A stretch of 64,000 bases of DNA from JACCZX01 sp963791315 (GCA_963791315.1 CAWBRQ010000001.1:206097-270096), one strand, 5' to 3'; counted from the first letter of the stretch, positions 46,049 to 56,117 are shown. A program made the numbers and translations. Notes: generated by a model not told the origin, from the sequence alone.

Positions 46049-46936
46049 TCATTTGCGGAACTGCGCTCCTGCGGCAACCTTGACGGCCAAGCGATTGGCG
46101 GCTGGAGTTACCGGACACAACACGTATGAATTGAATGCGCAGTACGGATTGAACGCCTTGTTGAAATCCAGCGTCGTCAGACCATTTTCCGGTAGCGGGG
46201 CAGAGAGAAATCGCCCCCCGCCATACGTATCAACTCCATTCGTCTGGTCCTGAAAAATCAAGAATAGCTCGTCTCCAAGAATGAACGTCTTCAGCTTCAT
46301 CGACTGACCGTTTACATGAAATACTGCATCGCCAGTTGAAGTAAAGGTCTTACTTGCATTCTCAAAGGTCAGCGCCAGCACGACCTCTTGTGGTTTCTCA
46401 TACGGCAGGAACTTCGCTAAGACTCGATACGAGGGATCGGTACTGAACCAAGTTGAGCCTTTGAACTCGGCGATAGCCGGGTTCTTTGGATACTCAATGT
46501 TCAGGTAGAAGTCGTCCGCGATCAGACGCACCGTGAGCGATAGATCGCCCGCCTTGATCTTGCCCGCTCCTTGCTGCGTTGACAGTTCTGTTAGGCCCGT
46601 TACGGCGCGATCGTCGATGGATATTTCGATTCCGCCCGCTGGTTGAAATTCAAACAGCTTTCCGCGGCGAATCAGCGTTCCGACAAGCAGTGGCGATGGC
46701 GCCGGAAGAACGATGCCCGACTCGGGACTGGCACCGAGAGTCCACGTCCCTTCACCGATCTTTACACGGCCGATGGTCGTCAGCCAGCCGCCGGTACGAA
46801 TGTCCGCATCGAACTCCTGCCGCCATTTCTCGATTTCCTCGACGTACTGAGTGTCGGCCGCCCTTGCGAAGGTGCCGACCAGAGTCAGCAGAATGAGCAA
46901 GGCTAGTCGAGCCGCTTGCCGTATGAAGCGAGTCAT
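46049..46936 (-). CDS. DUF1684 exported protein
   Basis: A 295-residue protein with a signal peptide (RLALLILLTLVGTFARAAD). The family's N-terminal QYVEEIEKWRQEFDADIRTG, a middle AEFKGSTWFSTDPSYRVLAK and the C-terminal TLDFNKAFNPYCAFNSYVLC with CPVTPAANRLAVKV are typical of DUF1684. The function of the family is unknown. A perfect AAGGAGGT ribosome site lies 8 bases before the ATG. It stands alone after the TauD operon, in the same direction. Confidence 0.9.
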   Translation of the reverse strand: MTRFIRQAARLALLILLTLVGTFARAADTQYVEEIEKWRQEFDADIRTGGWLTTIGRVKIGEGTWTLGASPESGIVLPAPSPLLVGTLIRRGKLFEFQPAGGIEISIDDRAVTGLTELSTQQGAGKIKAGDLSLTVRLIADDFYLNIEYPKNPAIAEFKGSTWFSTDPSYRVLAKFLPYEKPQEVVLALTFENASKTFTSTGDAVFHVNGQSMKLKTFILGDELFLIFQDQTNGVDTYGGGRFLSAPLPENGLTTLDFNKAFNPYCAFNSYVLCPVTPAANRLAVKVAAGAQFRK

Positions 46937-47016
46937 GGCGACAACCTCCTTCGGAAATTATCGCTCGAAGGCGTGAATGACAGTTACTGGCCGGCATAGC
47001 ACCTTGCGTGTTCACG

Positions 47017-47863
47017 CTATGCGCGCGGCTCCTTCACGGTGATGCGCCACAGCGTGCGCGCATCATTCGGATCGATCAGCGTCGCTGAATGCAGCAGCGA
47101 TGCGTTGTCCCAGATCACCACATCGCCGACTCCGTACTTGAGCCGGTAGAGATACTTCGGCTGCGTCGCGTGCGCCTTCAGCTCGTCAAGCAGCGCGATC
47201 GCCTCATTGTCAGGCATGCCTTCGATCCCGAACGAGCTGCCCGACACTGCGTACAGCGCCTTGCGGCCGGTCACGGGGTGCGGCGCGTGCGATGCGGTGC
47301 CTGACCCAGTTCATTTTGTTTTTCTGCTCATCGTTGAGCACCGAGGCGACGGTGCGCGACGCTTCGTTCAGATCGTCGCGGTTGCCGTAGTGGTGCAGTC
47401 CGACCAAATTCTCGATGCGCGCCTTCATCGACGCGGAAAGATCGTCGTACGCCGCATACTGATTGGCAAATAGCGTGTCGCCACCGACCTTGGGCACGAC
47501 GATCGAGTACAGCATCGTGCAGCGCGCAGGAACATCGAGGTAGGAATAGTCGGTATGGAAGTACGTGCCGGCGTCGGCAAGGCCGGTCGGCTGACCGCCG
47601 CTGATTACGTTCGACAGGATCAGAATGTCGGCGCACTCAGGATGGTGGAACTGATCGATCACGTGCGGCTCGGGCGGGCCGAAGCGCCGCGCAAATGTAT
47701 GGAACTGCGCGGGCGTCAGGTGCTGGCCGCGCAACACCAGAACCTGGCGGGCGAAGAATGCGCGCTCTATCTCTTTGAATGCAGCATCGCTAAGGGGTGA
47801 AGCGAGATCGATGCCTTCAGCCTCGACGCCAAAGCCGTCGGATAGCTTCTTCAAAGCAAGCAT
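47017..47863 (-). CDS. TauD/TfdA-family Fe(II)/2-oxoglutarate dioxygenase, one frameshift
   Basis: A dioxygenase of about 281 residues. The metal ligands are in YFHTDYSY (H-x-D) and SLLHSATL (distal histidine), and the 2-oxoglutarate arginine is in LWRITV. One extra base near 47,300 separates NDEQKNKMNWV from TGRKALYAVSGSSFGIEG; total length minus one is a multiple of three. Its ATG overlaps the SDR stop (47863-47865), so it is the last gene of the dctPQM-SDR-tauD operon. TauD-type enzymes start breakdown by hydroxylating a substrate next to sulfonate, ether or carboxylate groups; the actual substrate is unknown. Confidence 0.88.
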
Positions 47864-48631
47864 CAAAGCCCGTTCGCTAGGAACCCGCCGTCGACCGCAA
47901 TGGTTGCCCCCGTCGTGAAGCCCGCGGCGGGAGATGCGAGGTATATGGCAGCGCCAACAAGCTCGGACAACTGACCGAAGCGGCCCATCGGCGTACGCGC
48001 GATTGCGAGCGCCTTGCGCGCGTCGGACATTTTCTTCTCATTGAGCGGCGTCATGAAAAATCCTGGTGCGATCGCATTGATGCGTACACCGCGTATTCGC
48101 CCACTCGGCAGCGAGCGACTGTGTCAGTGACACGACCGCCGCCTTGGTCATCGCGTAGACGCTACTGCCCGGCCAGCCGCGGAACGACGACAGCGAACCG
48201 ATGTTGATGATGCTGCCATTCTTACGGTCAACCATTCGACGGCCGAATTCAGTGCAGGCCCAAAACACACCGTCGATGTTGGTGCGCATCACTAGTGCGT
48301 ATTCATCCTCGCTGAAATCGAGCGCCGGCTTGATCACCGTCGTGCCTTGCGCGTTCAGCAGGATATCGATCGGGCCCTGTTCTCCCCAGACCTGCTCGGC
48401 GAAACGGCGCATCGCGCTCAAGTTGCTGGCGTCAATCGTGTAACCGGTACTTCGCGCGTCCTTCTGCTTAAGCCGCGCAACACTGGTGTCGATCTTTTTC
48501 TTGTCGCGGCTTGCGACCACCACGCGCGCACCGGCGGCCTGAAAGCCGAGCGCGATCTCGAGCCCGATGCCGCTGGTGCCGCCGATCACCAGCGCGGTGC
48601 GGCCGCCAAGTCCAAAATCCGCGCCGCTCAT
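47863..48631 (-). CDS. SDR-family oxidoreductase in the TRAP operon, one frameshift
   Basis: About 255 residues after correction. Cofactor loop VIGGTSGIGLEIALGF, LLNAQGTTVIKPA, catalytic serine in INIGSLSSFRGWPG and YAMTKAAV. After a shift near 48,097 the chain continues with VRINAIAPGFFMTPLNEKKM and ends with IAVDGGFLANGL. It overlaps both neighbours by 4 and 3 bases (dctM upstream, tauD downstream), so it is in one translated unit. With the importer and the dioxygenase it likely works on one imported acid. Confidence 0.85.
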
Positions 48632-49947
48632 CTAAGTAATTCGGGCGCGATCAGCCGCGGCAGAATCAGCGGGATCTCGGGCCAGATGATGATGGCCGCC
48701 AGCATCAGCAGCATCGGCACCAGCATGATCAGCGTGTCCTTCAGGGCGAAACGGATCGGCACCTTGGCGACCGAGCAGGCGATCATCAGACACAGTCCGT
48801 AGGGTGGGGTCACCAGCCCGAAGGCGAGCGAGATGATGCCGATGATCGCAAAGTGGATCGGGTCCATGCCCACCGATTGCGCCAGCGGCTGCAGAATGGT
48901 GCCGAAGATGATGATCGCCGGTATCGCGTCGAGGAAGCAGCCGACGACCAGGAACACGAAGGCGATGAAGAACCCCGCCTCGGTGATGCCCATGCCCCAG
49001 CCAGAAACGTTCGCGAGCAGCGCCTTCGGAATCTGGTAGTACGCGAGCAGCCAGCCGAAGGCCGAGGCCGTGCCCACGCAGAAGAGTGCCACCGCGGAGA
49101 GCCGGCCGGTCTCCGAGAGCGCTTCCTAGAGCTTCTTCCGGTCCATCTCGCGGTAGATGAATATCGACAGGATCGCCGCGTAGATCACGGCGACCGCCGC
49201 CGACTCGGTCGGCGTGAACCACCCCAGCAGCACGCCGCCCACGATGATGAACATCGAGAACAGCGCCGGGATCGAGATCCACAGCGAGTAGAAAAATTCC
49301 TTCAGCGTCGCGCGCGGGTAGACCGGATAGTTGTAGATTTTTGCGTAGACATGCACCGTCACCATCTGCGCTGCGGCGATCAGCAGGCCCGGGAGGATTC
49401 CCGCCAGGTACATCGCGCCGATCGACGTCGAGATCACGCCGCCCCAGACGATCATCAGGATCGAGGGCGGGATGATCACCGCCAGCACCGCCGACACCGC
49501 GGTGATCGCGATCGAGAACGACAGCCCGTAGCCCTCCTTCACCTGCGCGTCGATGAAGATCTTGCTCTGGCTCGCGGCATCCGCTGTCGAAGAGCCCGAG
49601 ATGCCGGCGAAGAAGACCGACAGAATCACGTTGATCTGCGCGAGCGCGCCCGGAAAGTTGCCGACCATCGCCCGCGACAGACGCACGAGCCGGTCGGTGA
49701 TCCCGCCCACGTTCATCAGGTTTGCGGTGAGCAAAAAGAACGGCACCGCGAGCAGGATGAACGAGTTGTAGGCCTTGAAGGTCTCGTTGAACAGCATCAT
49801 CGGCGACAGGCGCGGCTCGATCACGAGGATCGGCAGGCATGCGAGCCCGAGCGCGAAAGCGACCGGAACGCGCACCACGATCAGCACGAAGAACACGCCG
49901 AACAACAGCAGCGCCGCCAAGTGCGGCGAAAGCGCGGCCGAAGTCAT
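48628..49947 (-). CDS. dctM: TRAP transporter large permease DctM, with in-frame amber codon
   Basis: The reading frame is continuous over 440 codons apart from TAG at 49126-49128. Before it lies the first 274 residues (LLLFGVFFVLIVVRVPVAFA, PFFLLTANLMNVGGITDRLV, SVFFAGISGSSTADAASQSK); after it, in the same frame, SETGRLSAVALFCVGTASAF and on to the C-terminus (PLILPRLIAPELL). TAG replaces a codon that is probably TGG (Trp) in a loop. Twelve helices make the H+/Na+-coupled channel of the TRAP importer. The start overlaps dctQ by ATGA and the end overlaps the SDR. If the stop is real, the transporter is broken. Confidence 0.88.
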
Positions 49948-50428
49948 TCGCCTTTTTTTGCTGAAAGCACTCGTAAATCGGCGACGAATACTTCACCGAG
50001 GAAGAGCGCCCAGGTGACGCCTGCGACCGGCCACGCGATGAAGATGTACATCATCGGCAGCTCGGCGAGCTCGGAAGTGCTGGTCCCAGCCGAAGCGCAC
50101 GAACTGGATGCCCCACCCGATGAATACCAGCGCGAACACCAGCACAAAGAGCGCGCTCACGATGTTCAGCAGTGCGTTAGCGCGCGGTCGCAGCGGTCGG
50201 CAGCACGTCGACCACGAAGTGCGTGCCCTCGCGCACCGCGATCATTGCGCCGAGCATGATCATCCAGATGAAGAGGAACCTCGACAGCTCCTCGGTCCAG
50301 ATCCAGGACGGAATGAGTGCGGTGTAGCGCGAGACGATCTGCAGCGTCACCGGGACAATGAGGATTGCCACGGTGGCTACCATCAGCCACCTGAGCAGCC
50401 GATGGTAGGCGTCGAGAAGTTTCTTCAA
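49944..50428 (-). CDS. dctQ: TRAP transporter small permease DctQ, two frameshifts
   Basis: A four-helix protein of about 160 residues. The first part (LLRWLMVATVAILIVPVTLQ, WIWTEELSRFLFIWMIMLGA, REGTHFVVDVLPTA) is in one frame. The third helix (NIVSALFVLVFALVFIGWGI) and the last (SELAELPMMYIFIAWPVAGV) are in others, with shifts near 50,190 and 50,085. The WTEELSRFLFIW motif is the DctQ signature. Its start lies one base after the dctP stop. Confidence 0.83.
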
Positions 50429-50429
50429 G

Positions 50430-51407
50430 TTATTGGATGGCGTTGATCTTCTGGAAGATCGCGTCGGCGCCGATTTCCTTCGCGTAATCCGCCATCACCG
50501 GATCGACCAGCTTCTTCATCTGCGCGCGGTCGGTGAAGGGCACGCGCTTCAACTTACCGGCCTTCTCCAGCGCTTCGAGCTTCGCCGCGTCCTCTGACGA
50601 TTCGATCTGGCGGCCGTAGGCACCGGCTTCCTTGCCCGCTCTAATGACCGCAGCTTGCAGGTCGGCCGGAAGGGTCTTGAAGGTCTTGCCGGAAAAGCAG
50701 ATCGGCCGAATCGTGATCGCGTGCTCGGTCATCGACAGGTTGGGGGCGACCTCGAAGAACTTCATCTGCTCGACGCCCGCCGCCTCGTTCTCGCCGGCCG
50801 CGATCACGCCGTTCTGGATCGCGTTGTAGACCTCGTTGTAGGCGATCACCGTAGGCGACATCCCAACCGCGCCGAACGTACGGCTCCAGATCGGCGCACC
50901 CTGCACGCGCACTTTCAGGTTCTTCATCTCGGCGAGATTCCGCACCGGCTTGTTAACGAAGATATTGCGCGTCCCGCCTCCGGCGTAGCCGATCAGCATC
51001 ACGTCGGCCTTCTGCGCAATCTCGTCGGCGATCGGCTTCAGCAGATCGGCGTCAAGCACCTTGTTCCAATGATTGATATCGCGGAACAGGAACGGCGCGT
51101 CGATGAATGGCGCGGCTTTCGAAAAGGTTGACATGTGCGCGGGCGAAACGATTGCGTAATCGACCGCTTTGCCCTGGTTCATGTAGGCGAAGTAGTCCTT
51201 CTCTAGACCGAGCTCGCTGTTCTTGTGCAGCACGAAGTTAATCGGCTTGCCGTAGTACTTTTTTACCAGCTCTTCGAACCGGACCAGCGCTTTTGTGAAT
51301 GCGTGATCGTCGTTGAATTGCGACGCGCCGTGCAGCGTGATGTTCTGCGCGCTAACCGGAAGCGCGATCGCGGCCGCGAACGCGGCCAGTAACAGTCTGC
51401 GTTTCAT
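50430..51407 (-). CDS. dctP: TRAP transporter substrate-binding protein DctP
   Basis: A 325-residue periplasmic binding protein with a signal peptide (LLLAAFAAAIALPVSAQ). The conserved ligand-arginine region is LKVRVQGAPIWSRTFGAVG, followed by TVIAYNEVYNAIQNGVIAAG (the usual PxPxxEVYxALQxGxVDG position) and TEHAITIRPICFSGKTF. It captures an organic acid and passes it to DctQM. It is the first gene of the operon. Just upstream lies a remnant of a second tauD gene. Confidence 0.94.
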   Translation of the reverse strand: MKRRLLLAAFAAAIALPVSAQNITLHGASQFNDDHAFTKALVRFEELVKKYYGKPINFVLHKNSELGLEKDYFAYMNQGKAVDYAIVSPAHMSTFSKAAPFIDAPFLFRDINHWNKVLDADLLKPIADEIAQKADVMLIGYAGGGTRNIFVNKPVRNLAEMKNLKVRVQGAPIWSRTFGAVGMSPTVIAYNEVYNAIQNGVIAAGENEAAGVEQMKFFEVAPNLSMTEHAITIRPICFSGKTFKTLPADLQAAVIRAGKEAGAYGRQIESSEDAAKLEALEKAGKLKRVPFTDRAQMKKLVDPVMADYAKEIGADAIFQKINAIQ

Positions 51408-51414
51408 GTCTTGT

Positions 51415-51590
51415 CCCCTGTTTGTCGGTGATGCGCCACAAGTTGCGCGGATCCGTGGGATCGGTCAGCGTCGCGAATGCAGCAGCCGCGGATTGTCCCA
51501 GATAACAACGTCGCCGCAACAGTATTTCGCACTGCAGCGAAAGCACACGCGGCGCGGGCTTCTTGCCGTGAGCGTCCACCCCTATTTCAG
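51415..51590 (-). pseudogene. C-terminal remnant of a tauD-like dioxygenase gene
   Basis: The minus strand encodes, in two frames, GDVVIWDNPRLLHS and ATLTDPTDPRNLWRIT, matching the last 40 residues of the TauD protein at 47017-47863 (GDVVIWDNASLLHSATLIDP). The distal histidine and the arginine are kept, but there is no start, no N-terminal HxD motif, and one frame break near 51,470. It sits directly before dctP, so the operon was probably once flanked by, or rearranged from, a second tauD copy. Confidence 0.65.
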
Positions 51591-51643
51591 TTGTAATCTG
51601 GCGTATCGCGATCGACATGCAAGGGCAACTCGCCGGACGCTAA

Positions 51644-54600
51644 ATGGCGGCTGACATTTTTGACACCGATGAGGACAAACCCGTGAGCCGCGCGAGCGCC
51701 TTGGCGGCATTCGCTTCGCGCCAGTGGACGGCGCGCGGTGTGCCTTGGATTGGCGCCGTGTTGATTGGCGTGATCGTCGTGATGGCCGCGACCGACATTG
51801 TTCGCAGCCGTCGGATTGCTGTCGAGGAAACCGGCCGTGAGCTGGAGACGCAGTCGCGCATCATCGCCGAGCAGTCGGCTCGCAGCGTCCAGGCGGTCGA
51901 CGTAGTGCTGCGCTACATCTCCGGGCAATTCAAAAAGGGCGCGCTGTCGAAGTTGAATGAGGAGGAGCTACACGCCTATCTGAAGGATCAGGCGGTCGGG
52001 CTGGTGCAGGCCAACGGGCTGGCGATGCATAACGCAGATGGCTCGCCGCGCGCGATCTCGTGGGTTTATCCGGCCCCCGAGACGACCGGCAACGTCGCAG
52101 CCCTGCCTGCGTTTCAAACAGCGCGTGACAATCCCAACATCGATATGCTGATTGGCCCCGCGATCCGGAGTCGGCTCGACGGTCTATGGTTCTTTCCGAT
52201 TGGACGCCGGCTCGAGACGGCGTCCGGGCAGTTCGCCGGAACCATTGCGGCGCGCGGGCGCATCGATTACTTCCAGGACTTCTACCGCGATGTCCAGCTG
52301 GACAAGGCGACGAAAGTCACGCTGATGCACCGCGACGGCACACTGCTAGCGCGCTATCCGCCGGCGGAAGCAGCGCTCGGCAAGCACTTCCCGCCGCTTG
52401 ATCTGTTGCTCGCTGAACGCGCCGCTGGCCGCGCGGCACCGATGCGCATGGTCAGTCCAATCGACGGTGTTGAGCGATATGTCGCGCTGACAGAAGTGCC
52501 GTCGTATTCGATGATCGTTCTGGTGTCGCGCGACGCTTCGGTTGCGCTCGCAGCGTGGCGCGAGCAGGCGATCGGCACGGCAGTGCGCACACTTGCGCTG
52601 GGTGCCTTGGCTGCGCTGCTGCTGATGCTACTGATGCGCAAGCTGGCGCGGCTGCGCGCGGCAAGCGCATCACTTGAAGCCTCGAAAGAGCGATTCGCCG
52701 CCGCGGTAGCGGGCTCCGATGACGGCATCTGGGACTGGGACGTGCGGGCCAAGCGAGTATTCGTTTCGGCGCGCGCGAGGGAGATCCTTGGCGTGCCGCC
52801 TGGCCCTGAAAAGAACGACGCGGGCGAATGGTTCGCTTCGATACGATTTCATCCGGACGATCAAGCTCGACGCATCGAGGCGATGGATGCGCATCTTGCC
52901 GGCCGCTCGCCTGCGTATGCGATCGAGTATCGAGTTCAGCGCGAAGACGGCAACTGGCACTGGGTGCGCGCACGCGGCCTGTGCGTTCGCGACACCGATG
53001 GACTGCCGGTGCGCGTCGCGGGCTCGGTCAGCGATATTGACGCTCAGCGCCGTGCAGAGGACGGGTTGCGCGAGTCCGAAGAACGCTACGTAATCGCGAC
53101 TACCGGTTCAAAGGAAGGCCATTGGGTATGGAATCTCGCCACCGACGAGCTCTTCGTGTCGCCGATGATGAGGGAGATCTTTGAATTGCGGCCCGACGTG
53201 CAGTTCACCACTCGCGCAGAATTCGGCGAGCTGATCAACATCCATCCCGACGATGTGGGTGAACTACAGAAGCGGGTGGCAGATCATCTGGGGGGCGTTA
53301 CCGAGCAATTCGAGATCGAGTACCGAGTCGTCCTGCGCGACGGTGCGATTCGCTGGATTCATTCGCGCGGGCAGTGTTTTCGCGACGCCAGCGGCAAGGC
53401 GGTGCGAATGGCCGGTGCAACGAACGATATTTCAGAGCGCAAGCGCGCCGAAGACGCTCTTCGCCAGAGCGAAAAGAGGTTCGCGCTCGCCGTGGCGGGT
53501 TCCAATGACGGCATCGTCGATTGGGACGTCGTCAACGACCGCATGTATTCGTCACCGCGTGCGATGCGCATCATGGGCATCGACTCCGACGTGACGGTCC
53601 GCTCGCGCGGCGAGTGGCGTGATCTCGTCAAGTATCACCCGGACGATATACAGCGCGTGCGCGACGACCTGCAGCATTTTCTCGACGGCAAGGTGGAATT
53701 GCGCGAAGGCGAGTATCGCGTGCTGCTGCCGAACGGTGAGTGCCGCTGGATTCGCCACCGCAACAAGTGCGTGCGTGATGAAGCCGGGCGTCCGATTCGC
53801 GTGGCAGGGTCTATTAGCGATGTTGACGCGCAAAAGCGCGCTGAAGAAGCTTTGCTCGAGTCGCAGGAGCGGTATCAGTTGGCGGTGGCCGGATCGAACG
53901 AAGGCATGTGGGACTGGGACATGCGCAGCGAGACGTTCTTCTTCTCGGCACGCGCCCAGGAGCTGCTGGGGCTCGATCCCGGTGAGCCGATGCGCCCCTG
54001 CCGCGAATGGTGGGCGCTGTTCGCATACCACCCGGAAGACGAGAAGCGCGTGCACGATGCGTTGGCCGCATATCTCGGTGGCGCCGGCAAGCATTGGGAG
54101 GTCGAGTACCGCCTACGCCACCAACGCGACGGTAACTGGCACTGGTATCGCGAGCGCGGAGTGGCACTGCGTGACGAAAAGGGCGAGCCGTATCGGATGG
54201 CAGGTTCGATGGAAGACATCACCGATCGCAAGAATGCAGAAGTCGAGCGCGATCGACTCGAGGGCCAATTGCGGCAGGCGCAAAAGCTCGAGGCTATCGG
54301 CACATTGGCGGGCGGGATCGCGCACGACTTCAACAACGTGCTCTCTGCGATCCTCGGCTACGGCGAAATGGCGCAGAAGGACGCGCCCGAAGGCACGCCA
54401 CTTCGCCGCAACGTCGACGCCGCAATCAGTGCCGGCATGCGCGCCAAGGCGCTGGTCGAACGCATTCTGGCTTTCAGCCGCAGCAGCATTGGAGAGCGCT
54501 TGCCGGTGCACGTGGAGTCGATCGTTGCTGAAACGCTCGATCTAATTGCCGATTCGGTACCGCACGGTGTACGGGTCGAACGCCATCTCGCGGCCGGCGA

Positions 54601-55399
54601 CTCGGCTGTGCTCGGGGACCCGACGCAAATTCACCAGGTCGTGTTGAACCTGTGTACCAACGCCATGCAGGCGATGAAATCCGAAGGCACGCTCGCGGTT
54701 GCGTTGGATGAGGTCGAAATTGACGAGGCGCGCTGTGTTTCGACCGGTGAATTGGCACCTGGAAAATACGTTCGACTCAGTGTGCGCGACACCGGGGTTG
54801 GTATCGAGCCGCGCGTACTTGAGCGCATGTTCGACCCGTTTTTCACGACGAAGGGCGTAGGGGTAGGTACCGGGCTTGGCCTGTCGCTGGTGCATGGCAT
54901 CGTGACCGAACTCGGTGGCGGCGTCGACGTGCAAAGCGTGCCCGGTGCGGGCGCAACGTTTACGGTTTACTTACTTCGGCAAGGCCGAGTCGCCGCACCC
55001 GCCGTTGCGCTGGAAACGATCGCCAGCGGCCAGGGAGAAACGATCCTGCTGGTCGATGATGAAGAAGCGCTGGTGAAAGTTGGCGAGGAAATGCTGGCGA
55101 TGCTCGGCTACGAGCCGGTCGGATTCCATTCCAGCGCCGCCGCACTCGAAACCTTTCGCGCGTCGCCACAGCGATTCGATGCCGTGCTCTCCGACGAGGC
55201 GATGCCCGATATGACGGGCTCCGAACTCGCAAAGGAGATTCGGAAACTGCACCCCGATATACCGATCGTTTTGATGAGCGGCTACGTGACTCCTGCTCTG
55301 CATACGCGTGCGCAGGAAGCCGGCGTGGTCGAAGTGCTAGCCAAGCCTCTCGTCTCGCGCGACATCGCACGCAGCCTCGCCGGCGTTCTGCGCAATTAG
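51644..55399 (+). CDS. Hybrid histidine kinase with four PAS domains and receiver
   Basis: A 1,251-residue inner-membrane sensor. Order: transmembrane helix (about 33-53), periplasmic Cache-like domain (54-310), second helix (312-332), four PAS_3 units starting near 347, 477, 608 and 739, each opening like ERYQLAVAGSNEGMWDWD and closing with VAGSxxDIDAQxRAE. The dimerisation/phosphoacceptor box is GGIAHDFNNVLSAILGYGEM with histidine near 894. The ATPase has the GTGLGLSLVHGIV box. The C-terminal receiver has ILLVDDEE and acceptor aspartate near 1184 (VLSDEAMPDM). No output regulator is adjacent; the OmpR-type gene at 56314 is a possible partner. It starts at ATG 51644. Confidence 0.94.
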   Translation: MAADIFDTDEDKPVSRASALAAFASRQWTARGVPWIGAVLIGVIVVMAATDIVRSRRIAVEETGRELETQSRIIAEQSARSVQAVDVVLRYISGQFKKGALSKLNEEELHAYLKDQAVGLVQANGLAMHNADGSPRAISWVYPAPETTGNVAALPAFQTARDNPNIDMLIGPAIRSRLDGLWFFPIGRRLETASGQFAGTIAARGRIDYFQDFYRDVQLDKATKVTLMHRDGTLLARYPPAEAALGKHFPPLDLLLAERAAGRAAPMRMVSPIDGVERYVALTEVPSYSMIVLVSRDASVALAAWREQAIGTAVRTLALGALAALLLMLLMRKLARLRAASASLEASKERFAAAVAGSDDGIWDWDVRAKRVFVSARAREILGVPPGPEKNDAGEWFASIRFHPDDQARRIEAMDAHLAGRSPAYAIEYRVQREDGNWHWVRARGLCVRDTDGLPVRVAGSVSDIDAQRRAEDGLRESEERYVIATTGSKEGHWVWNLATDELFVSPMMREIFELRPDVQFTTRAEFGELINIHPDDVGELQKRVADHLGGVTEQFEIEYRVVLRDGAIRWIHSRGQCFRDASGKAVRMAGATNDISERKRAEDALRQSEKRFALAVAGSNDGIVDWDVVNDRMYSSPRAMRIMGIDSDVTVRSRGEWRDLVKYHPDDIQRVRDDLQHFLDGKVELREGEYRVLLPNGECRWIRHRNKCVRDEAGRPIRVAGSISDVDAQKRAEEALLESQERYQLAVAGSNEGMWDWDMRSETFFFSARAQELLGLDPGEPMRPCREWWALFAYHPEDEKRVHDALAAYLGGAGKHWEVEYRLRHQRDGNWHWYRERGVALRDEKGEPYRMAGSMEDITDRKNAEVERDRLEGQLRQAQKLEAIGTLAGGIAHDFNNVLSAILGYGEMAQKDAPEGTPLRRNVDAAISAGMRAKALVERILAFSRSSIGERLPVHVESIVAETLDLIADSVPHGVRVERHLAAGDSAVLGDPTQIHQVVLNLCTNAMQAMKSEGTLAVALDEVEIDEARCVSTGELAPGKYVRLSVRDTGVGIEPRVLERMFDPFFTTKGVGVGTGLGLSLVHGIVTELGGGVDVQSVPGAGATFTVYLLRQGRVAAPAVALETIASGQGETILLVDDEEALVKVGEEMLAMLGYEPVGFHSSAAALETFRASPQRFDAVLSDEAMPDMTGSELAKEIRKLHPDIPIVLMSGYVTPALHTRAQEAGVVEVLAKPLVSRDIARSLAGVLRN

Positions 55400-55529
55400 A
55401 AAGTCTTCCGACCATCAACTGTTGCAACTGAAATGGCCGTGCATCGCGCTGAAATGCGCATGCAACGGCTCCCCGTGAAGATGACGCCATACACAAAGGC
55501 GTTTCATCTAAGCGAATACGGGAGCCGTC

Positions 55530-55904
55530 ATGGACACCAGCCTCACCCAATCGATCAGCAAACTCGCCAGAGGCGAAATCCTCCGCGTTGACAGCGCGCT
55601 CGGGAAGAGCATCGCCGTGGTCAAGGGAATGGTGTGGATCACCCAGGAAGGTGATCCGCGCGACACATTCCTAAGCGATGGCGACAGCTTCGTCTTCGAC
55701 AAACGCGGCACGGCACTCGCCCAAGCGGTCACCGATACCACTCTGCTTGCGTTCGTCGGCGAAGCTGCCGAAGTCATCGAACCCGAGTCGGCGGGGGCTG
55801 CCGATGCTGATGAGCAACGCGCGCTGGCTGCACGCATTCGGCTGCATCAAGACATGGCTGCGTATGCGCGGCTGTCACGAGTGCCTGCACATCAACTCGC
55901 CTAA
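55530..55904 (+). CDS. DUF2917 protein
   Basis: A 124-residue soluble protein with the short beta-rich core of DUF2917 (ISKLARGEILRVDSALGKSI, VKGMVWITQEGDPRDTFLSD, GDSFVFDKRGTALAQAVTDT). The family is common in Betaproteobacteria and has no assigned role; a small barrel of this kind may bind a ligand. An ACGGGAG ribosome site lies before the ATG. Small DUF1127 and lipoprotein genes follow. Confidence 0.88.
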   Translation: MDTSLTQSISKLARGEILRVDSALGKSIAVVKGMVWITQEGDPRDTFLSDGDSFVFDKRGTALAQAVTDTTLLAFVGEAAEVIEPESAGAADADEQRALAARIRLHQDMAAYARLSRVPAHQLA

Positions 55905-55930
55905 AAACCAACTACTCAAAGGACTAGCAA

Positions 55931-56083
55931 ATGAAAAACATTGTCGACGGCATACGCAACTGGGTACGGCGCTCCAACGAGCGCTACATGCTGGCGGAGC
56001 TCAGCGACTGGCAGCTGCGTGACATCGGGCTTGATCGCTTCCAGGTTCAAGTCGAGACGGCCAAACCATTTTGGCAGTCCTGA
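55931..56083 (+). CDS. DUF1127 small protein
   Basis: A 50-residue protein with the DUF1127 pattern: a basic helix (IRNWVRRSNERYMLAEL) followed by SDWQLRDIGLDRFQV. DUF1127 proteins are small, basic and often stress-, phosphate- or sRNA-linked; in some bacteria they bind RNA. It is 26 bases after the DUF2917 gene, which is a common pairing in this group. Confidence 0.88.
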   Translation: MKNIVDGIRNWVRRSNERYMLAELSDWQLRDIGLDRFQVQVETAKPFWQS

Positions 56084-56117
56084 TTTCTGACTTATTCACT
56101 ACTTGAGAGGATATTCA

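Noticed and set aside
49126..49128. Pyrrolysine or selenocysteine recoding at the dctM TAG
   Set aside because: No recoding element or methylamine-type gene is near, and TRAP permeases do not use such residues; a base error or nonsense mutation is simpler.
48853..50259. A 468-codon plus-strand reading opposite dctM and dctQ
   Set aside because: It is almost all Arg, His, Asp, Glu and Gln, the pattern of a high-GC antisense frame, with no family features and no ribosome site.
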